Shown here: positions 20,463 to 31,212 of the stretch, in pieces
Numbering within the stretch: the first letter of the stretch is position 1
Layout: every line of letters begins with the position of its first letter
Origin: Sphaeroforma arctica JP610
Taxonomy: Eukaryota; Opisthokonta; Ichthyosporea; Ichthyophonida
Reading direction: 5' to 3'
Length of the DNA: 31,212 bases
Assembly (NCBI RefSeq): GCF_001186125.1
Contig: NW_014040319.1
Location: forward strand, 17,754 to 48,965
The notes under the pieces: model-generated
Told to the model about the DNA's origin: nothing
What the model saw: the letters and a program-made list of their open reading frames with translations, nothing else
Database searches by the model: none
Translations under genes and position numbers: made by a program

Positions 20463-22281
20463 CATATTGGCGACGAGCCAAAGCAGGTTCTGAAGAGACT
20501 GTGGTTTCTTTTAAATATCGATATGTTTTATGAACCCGCCATCGTAGTTTCAGAAGTATCTTAAACACCAAAGGTGTTGAATAAATATACTGAAAGAACA
20601 ATCTGCCGCGCGTGGGTGCAGAGCCAACTTAAACCACCCCGTCGGTGTGATCAGAAAGTGAGTGTTTCGCTAAAGAAAGGTAGAATATCGTTCGCATGTA
20701 CAGGGCATATCAATGACAACACGAAAGAGAAGCCTTCTGAAAAGCACTACTGTTTCCATCTGAAAGTTCTGATACACGTGCTGAGATTAGAAAAATTACA
20801 TTCCTCTCGATAGACGCCCCTGGTAGAAGCATAAAATTGGAAGGGGGATGGTCAGTAGTCATCAGGGGTGCGGCAATGAAATGATCGCGCGATCTAGACG
20901 AAACCTGGTGCGAGCAACACATTCGATTTGAAACTTCATCATAAGGGGTTTATATGAACCGATAAGGTTTATGCCCATGTACTCCAACAGTCGGCCCGGT
21001 ACCTCTGACTACAGTTAGATGGAGTGACAGAACAATTGAATATCTGGGGCACTGCATGTCTTACTCCGAGAAAGTTCTTCGATGAGCTTTTGTTGATGTG
21101 GTCTAGAAAGACCACCTGACCCTATTAAACAGGGGACGCAATATCCTAAAATTTCACATTTGCACTATAGTCTCTTGTCTGATTTTTCGACAGCAATGCA
21201 GTGGACTGTAAACAGGTTAAAAAATAAATAGAGAGGCAGTATCTGGTAGAGAGACTAACGACACCCATTCGTGCAGACATGAACTTCACACCGAACGGCT
21301 TTCAGGTCAAAGACGACGAGACTAAATGTGGGTTGCTACTTGGTACTCGTCGCGCATTCTTAACCTAGTAGATTTTTGAAATATTGCCCCTTGCAGTGTA
21401 GACTACTTTAATGTGTAAGCGCATAATAAATGATATATCTGCGAAGTTCGATACTGTAGCATGCGTCACATATTCACTTCTTTCCGTCTCCAACTTGCCT
21501 GGTGATAGGCTCTGAAAAGCGTACGATAATATGGGGCCGACGCAGCGTGGAGCGACCATACTGTACAGCTCGTGTATGCACAGCTGACATCCGAGTGTTG
21601 TTTTACATGTGTTTGTGATTGACTCGTACAAATGTGTGATAGGATTTTATTTTTCCGGTAATACATGTGATTTTGTGCTTGCCCGATAGTCTCGAATCCC
21701 ACAATGTATATTCGCTGACCATTCCCCGCCTTATAATCGGCATGAAGTCCTAATCATTTTGTCCCTGGAAACATGCGATACGCACCCACAGGTCGTGCCT
21801 ACCCTTTCACGTCCCATTCAGATGGCCAAAAGTGATACAACTCAGCTGCTTCTATACACTCGTGAACCTGCATTGGTCGTGTCTCTAACAGAACAACCCA
21901 CCAGTCCCTTCTGCTGTGCTACCGTTACGTCCAATCTTTTGATATATTCCCCTGCGGCCGAAGGAGTGACCGTGGATGTGGTAGATAAAAGGACTTGACT
22001 CACGCTATGGGCGCCATGATGTCGATGGGAGTCTGCCTTGCTAATGAAATTTAGAGAACCTAATCGGCTTATTAAACTCCCATGACCCGCTCTTTGGGTT
22101 TGCCATCATATACACACAGTCCAAACATACACTACTTCAGCGGTGATTCTTCCACGCCAATTTACAGGCTGCGCGCTCTCACCAATCACACGTATATCTA
22201 CTCGGTGCACACGTGAGGATCAAGCGTCCCAGCGTATGCGAAAGTACGCTGCGTATGCGTGTACGTGTGCGTGCACATGTC
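20463..22281. other. Intergenic region between convergent genes, no gene seen
   Basis: This lies between the Cys-module gene (plus) and the FMP25-like gene (minus). Frames up to 93 codons occur on both strands, none with a domain I can defend and none with paired splice sites. Confidence 0.5.
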
Positions 22282-22416
22282 CGTGTACGTGTACGTGTAC
22301 GTGTACGTGTACGTGTACGTGTACGTGTACGTGTACGTGTACGTGTACGTGTACGTGTACGTGTACGTGTACGTGTACGTGTACGTGTACGTGTACGTGT
22401 ACGTGTACGTGTACGT
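22282..22416. repeat. (GTGTAC)n hexamer array, about 22 copies
   Basis: A pure tandem GTGTAC repeat flanked by degenerate units on both sides (about 22245-22465). Every step alternates purine and pyrimidine. It sits 130-270 nt past the stop codon of the minus-strand FMP25-like gene, so it may be in its 3' UTR. The Thr-Cys, Val-Arg and Tyr-Val frames across it are repeat products. Confidence 0.97.
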
Positions 22417-22548
22417 ATACGTGAGCGTGTACATGTATGCGTACGTGTACGTGCATACATGTGAACGTGCGGGAGTGAGGATGGAGTTATGTTGCCTACA
22501 ACCAGAGGGACATTGCGCCTAGGACCGAGAACCGTCTCAGTAAACTAC

Positions 22549-27910
<5,362 letters not shown>

Positions 27911-28255
27911 GACTTAGATATGTTATCGATAGCATCAAAAACACAGCTTCTATCCGTGATGGGTAGTGCATAGCGTTTTGATATATATTTAAAGTCGCAA
28001 TTATGTACAGTACTTGCTTTTTAAATTTACACGATGACTTGACCGCAAGAAGCAATAGAGGTCAGGATTCCCCTGACGGCCTGACCCCACAGACTCACTG
28101 GGACATACATTTTTTTTTTCAAAACAAAATTTTAGAAGTGCCTGTACAGTCACGACAGTGTCTGTATAATAAGTACAAAAGTACATTTATGGATGTATTT
28201 ATGTCCTGGAAATGTCGTTACATATACTCGAGGACTCTCTTGAGTGTCTCTCTAA

Positions 28256-28357
28256 TAAATAGACTCGCACTACTACTAAATAGACTCGCACTACTACTAA
28301 ATAGACTCGCACTACTACTAAATAGACTCGCACTACTACTTAATAGACTCGCACTAC
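28256..28357. repeat. 21-bp tandem repeat, 5 copies
   Basis: Units of taaatagactcgcactacta plus c, the last one shortened. Copies 1-4 are identical. The array lies between the glycosyltransferase stop and the FMP25-like start, both on the minus strand. Because 21 is divisible by three, a plus-strand frame reads NRLALLL repeatedly; I regard that as an artefact. Confidence 0.9.
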
Positions 28358-28362
28358 ATGCA

Positions 28363-28392
28363 CTCTCTCTCTATTTATTTATTTGGAGAGAG
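28363..28392 (-). terminator. Hairpin with poly(A) signal in its loop, glycosyltransferase 3' end
   Basis: CTCTCTC on one side pairs with GAGAGAG on the other around a loop of tatttatttatttg. Read on the minus strand, the loop gives overlapping AATAAA hexamers (for example 28379-28374), about 180 nt past the stop. These are the first strong poly(A) hexamers downstream. Confidence 0.45.
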
Positions 28393-28559
28393 CGTCTATT
28401 CATTTATTTGTGTTTAAAATAAATAGGAGTGTGTAATCTATCGGTCGCCAGTACATGTCCCACACAGACATAAAACTGGTGCGTACGTGGAACTTCCCAA
28501 TCTTTCTCACTCAGCAGCAAGTAAAGTGGCGAATTGTAGTACAATCCAGGAGTAGGTAA

Positions 28560-29942
28560 TCATGATTTTTCAAAATAGTCTAGGCTCGGAATATCCACAC
28601 ACGCACTGGGCAGCATATTGGGGTAAAGTGCACTAGGAGCCACTGGTTTTAGAACCTCTCCCAATGTTCCATCCTTCTTTTGGTCACTCAAGATATCTGT
28701 CAGTTTAAACAGCGTGTCCAATTGGTCATCAAGTCGCATGTGGGAGGATGCGAACTCGTGCCCATTTAACGTTATATTCAGCAACTGCTCCTGCATATCA
28801 GCCAGTAACCACCGCCTACCAACAGCATCCAGTGTGGCCACAGTCGCTGAGATGTAGTGCACATTCGCAAGCATCCCAATCTTGTGCAAATACGGCTCCA
28901 TATACTCATCCATAATCAGGGCTGTTCCACTGGCCATGATCTCGAATGTCTTGGCCAGCAAGTAGGGCCGGTCTTTGTCCTGAGGACAGGTGCCACCCAG
29001 AGCCAACTTATACTTGCCGATGTGATCTGCATATGCTGATGCTTGTTCGCGTGCATGCCCTCCTATGTAGCCCATATGCTCACGCCTCTCAAATACATCG
29101 GATTGGTCTGCTATCAGCTCTACCGCCTTCGCTCTCAAAGGGTACCACTCTACACCTGAGGCACCGGAGACAAGCACCCTGTTCCATTTCTGATTAAAGT
29201 GTTTCACTATACCTCCCGTGTTTCGTGTATAGAACACATCTGCGGCGGTTTGGTAGTAATTGTAGCAGGGTTTCGTTTGGGTGTGGTTGAAGACAAAGTT
29301 TGTGAGGGCTTCCGGATATCGTGGAAGGTTCAAGTCGACCCATGCCTGTGCATCTCTCGCCGGTCTAATAGCCGAGTCAAAGTTTAAATCCTCAGATATC
29401 ATTACCTTTATTGCGTTGTGTTCCGCTGCATCTCTCCAGAACTCGATAAAGTATGCAGGTACCATGTACAACAACACATGTGTAACCTCCTTTGGGATGG
29501 TATCTGAAAGCGCCAAGTCTTCGTAGTATATCACCTGGAATCCCTCCTCCCTCGCACGTTCTATGTACCGATGGAAGAAGTATATAGGCGAGTCTGCGAC
29601 CATCTTCAAAGTGAAGAAAGCCTTCTTGGAGGTGAATTGGTATGGCTTGGTGTGGCTTAACTCTTGCGAATTTGTTTCTATAATAGTAGAGCTACCAATT
29701 TCATGCTGCTTCAGTGAAGCGATACATACTGTATACAGAAATACAACGCCCAAAAAGCGCAGTGCCAACAAAACTGCCGCTTTTGAGATCATATTATCGT
29801 CTATGTGTATGTGTGTGCGTTTGAGTAGGACGATCGACCAGCCTTCACGACATACAATGATTGGGTAAGATTCTATAGTAACTTGATGTAAACACAGTCC
29901 ACCGAAATATTCTAAAGGAATTGGTTTGATGTGTACTTGCAT
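28560..29942 (-). CDS. CgeB-type glycosyltransferase, type II membrane protein
   Basis: A single-exon gene, 460 codons from the first ATG. The C-terminal half matches the group 1 glycosyltransferase pattern of the CgeB/YkvP type (Pfam Glyco_trans_1_2 as I know it): KYKLALGGT, then LLAKTFEIMASGTALIMDEY, where Glu334 is the usual nucleotide-sugar-binding acid, then MEPYLHKIGM and a closing helical part with NGHEFA. The N-terminal half (about 105-260) would be the acceptor lobe. A hydrophobic stretch follows Met51 (ISKAAVLLALRFLGVVFLYTVCI), so starting at Met51 (29792) gives a textbook Golgi type II protein of 410 aa. The first 50 residues look poorly conserved in character and the ATG at 29792 has A at -3, so I favour the inner start. 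The sugar and acceptor are unknown. Its 3' end points toward the start of the FMP25-like gene on the same strand. Confidence 0.8.
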   Translation of the reverse strand: MQVHIKPIPLEYFGGLCLHQVTIESYPIIVCREGWSIVLLKRTHIHIDDNMISKAAVLLALRFLGVVFLYTVCIASLKQHEIGSSTIIETNSQELSHTKPYQFTSKKAFFTLKMVADSPIYFFHRYIERAREEGFQVIYYEDLALSDTIPKEVTHVLLYMVPAYFIEFWRDAAEHNAIKVMISEDLNFDSAIRPARDAQAWVDLNLPRYPEALTNFVFNHTQTKPCYNYYQTAADVFYTRNTGGIVKHFNQKWNRVLVSGASGVEWYPLRAKAVELIADQSDVFERREHMGYIGGHAREQASAYADHIGKYKLALGGTCPQDKDRPYLLAKTFEIMASGTALIMDEYMEPYLHKIGMLANVHYISATVATLDAVGRRWLLADMQEQLLNITLNGHEFASSHMRLDDQLDTLFKLTDILSDQKKDGTLGEVLKPVAPSALYPNMLPSACVDIPSLDYFEKS

Positions 29943-31030
29943 ACATTTGTGAAACCTGCGTTTCCAACGTTGTTTTTTGTGTGTCTCTAGATGTATCTCT
30001 TATTAAAATCAATCACTTGCACAATCGCTCCTAAGACTTTGGGGCGACAAATTTGCTGATATGGTTGTGCGCAAACCTGCATATATTCCGAGCTGCAATA
30101 CAATGGTGTGCCCCCATATAGAGACGTACGCCGCTAATAGCTATTTCATTAGTTGTGATGGATTGCACAAATACTTCACAAACATGTGGTGTATATCATA
30201 CCGCTATATAACTTTTTGCGCTATCCGTTCTTCGTCAAACATCTTGCGGCGTAAGCGCTGAACCATACACACGGTGCAAAACTGCAATGCGATATCGTGC
30301 ATATATACGATTATTATCTATGTTTAAAAAGAGTTTATATTATATATATGTACCTGTCATAATTTTAACGTGACTTTGATTTTTTGGATATACCATAGGA
30401 GCGAGCACTTTAGCGAGCTATTTTAATTAATTTGATTGAGGCAAAGGGAGAAAAAGGAAGAGGGCGTATCCATTCTCACTTATTCCATTCGACAAATAAA
30501 TATCAAATGTTTTGACACATGTTTCTCAGTTTCTGTTGTTTGATGTTTCACAAGTATTTAAATTTATAACAAATTGATCGTCAAATCAGACAAATCCTCT
30601 TGTTGACTGTTGACCTGTCACAGGCTGTCAGCTGTTGCCCGCCCGTTGACACTTGACAGTATGTATGTATATATACCTATTTTTTTTCAACAAAACCCAA
30701 ACAAAATATTTAGACGAAGGCAATATAATCAACAATAGTACTACACACAAAAATACTCTCTTGTAAATATTCATTTCACACCACCCAAAAATTTGGAAAA
30801 GAACTTCATGGCGACAAAGACCGACGCGTAGCGATCCATTCGGTATGCCTATATCTCATATATTATGACGGACCTGACTATCTCAATTTCGATCCTGAAA
30901 TCCACAACGCAAGTAATGGCATCAACCGCGCATCAACTCTCGTCCTTCAACAACACAGTACACACGAAAAGTCAAACTGAATGGCAGCAAGTCGAGCAAA
31001 TAAAAATAAGTTACAAAAAAAATTTGAACG
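29943..31030. other. Upstream region of the glycosyltransferase gene, no gene seen
   Basis: AT-rich non-coding DNA. The 66-codon frame at 30061-30261 has no recognisable content. A ctgttgactgttgacctgtc cluster with related tgtca repeats occurs near 30600-30660. Confidence 0.5.
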
Positions 31031-31037
31031 TATACAC

Positions 31038-31062
31038 ATTAAATATATCTATATCTATATCC

Positions 31063-31152
<90 letters not shown>

Positions 31153-31212
31153 ATATATATATATATATATACTACGTACAAACACACACGCGACACGCAC
31201 ACACACACACAC
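31038..31212. repeat. (TA)n/(CTAT)n/(CA)n microsatellite at the window end
   Basis: (TA)n of about 55 bp, then about seven CTAT units, then TA again, then a CA-rich tail that runs off the window. Confidence 0.97.

Noticed and set aside
21280-21640. Short frames with a faint reverse-transcriptase flavour on both strands
   Set aside because: The pieces lie on opposite strands, are short and lack any catalytic motif, so there is not enough to name an element.
22143-22522. Thr-Cys, Val-Arg and Tyr-Val dipeptide-repeat frames
   Set aside because: They are translations of the GTGTAC hexamer array in the various frames, not genes.
28003-28422. 139-codon frame with NRLALLL repeats, leucine-zipper-like
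   Set aside because: The heptads come from a 21-bp non-coding tandem repeat whose period happens to be a multiple of three, and the rest of the frame is unremarkable.

Overview
The window is nuclear DNA of an intron-rich eukaryote. It has multi-exon genes with GT/AG introns of 0.2-1.6 kb, AATAAA signals, many (TA)n and (CA)n tracts and several minisatellites. The recognisable genes are of opisthokont type (an RPUSD2-like pseudouridine synthase and an FMP25-like mitochondrial RCC1 protein). With secreted Cys-repeat proteins and a CgeB-type glycosyltransferase, this would fit a unicellular holozoan such as an ichthyosporean. The taxonomic call is inference only.

Layout. 1-5.6 kb, plus strand: the 3' part of a gene joining two EF-hands to a PX domain; its introns carry nested tandem repeats. 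7.1-13.2 kb, plus strand: a six-exon RPUSD2-like gene (about 574 aa) whose exon phases all fit; one intron is a 34-bp minisatellite with higher-order structure. 13.6-14.9 kb, minus strand: a broken gene for a repetitive Cys-rich protein. 14.9-18.4 kb: an AT-rich island with dispersed palindromic repeats and small GC-rich hairpins but no convincing gene. 18.4-20.4 kb, plus strand: an intact single-exon gene for a 630-aa secreted protein made of twelve 8-Cys modules. 22.5-27.9 kb, minus strand: an eight-exon FMP25-like gene (about 496 aa) with a probable mitochondrial leader and one membrane span; a perfect alternating purine-pyrimidine hexamer array lies just past its stop. 28.6-29.9 kb, minus strand: a single-exon type II membrane glycosyltransferase. 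The window ends in a (TA)n/(CTAT)n/(CA)n tract.

The genes do not form an obvious pathway; they look like independent eukaryotic loci. The most unusual items are the twelve-module Cys protein, whose central 150-bp modules are identical in DNA, and the broken Cys-rich array on the opposite strand nearby, which may be a distant relative. Exon models were built by eye from reading frame, splice signals, phase and remembered family motifs; no search was run.
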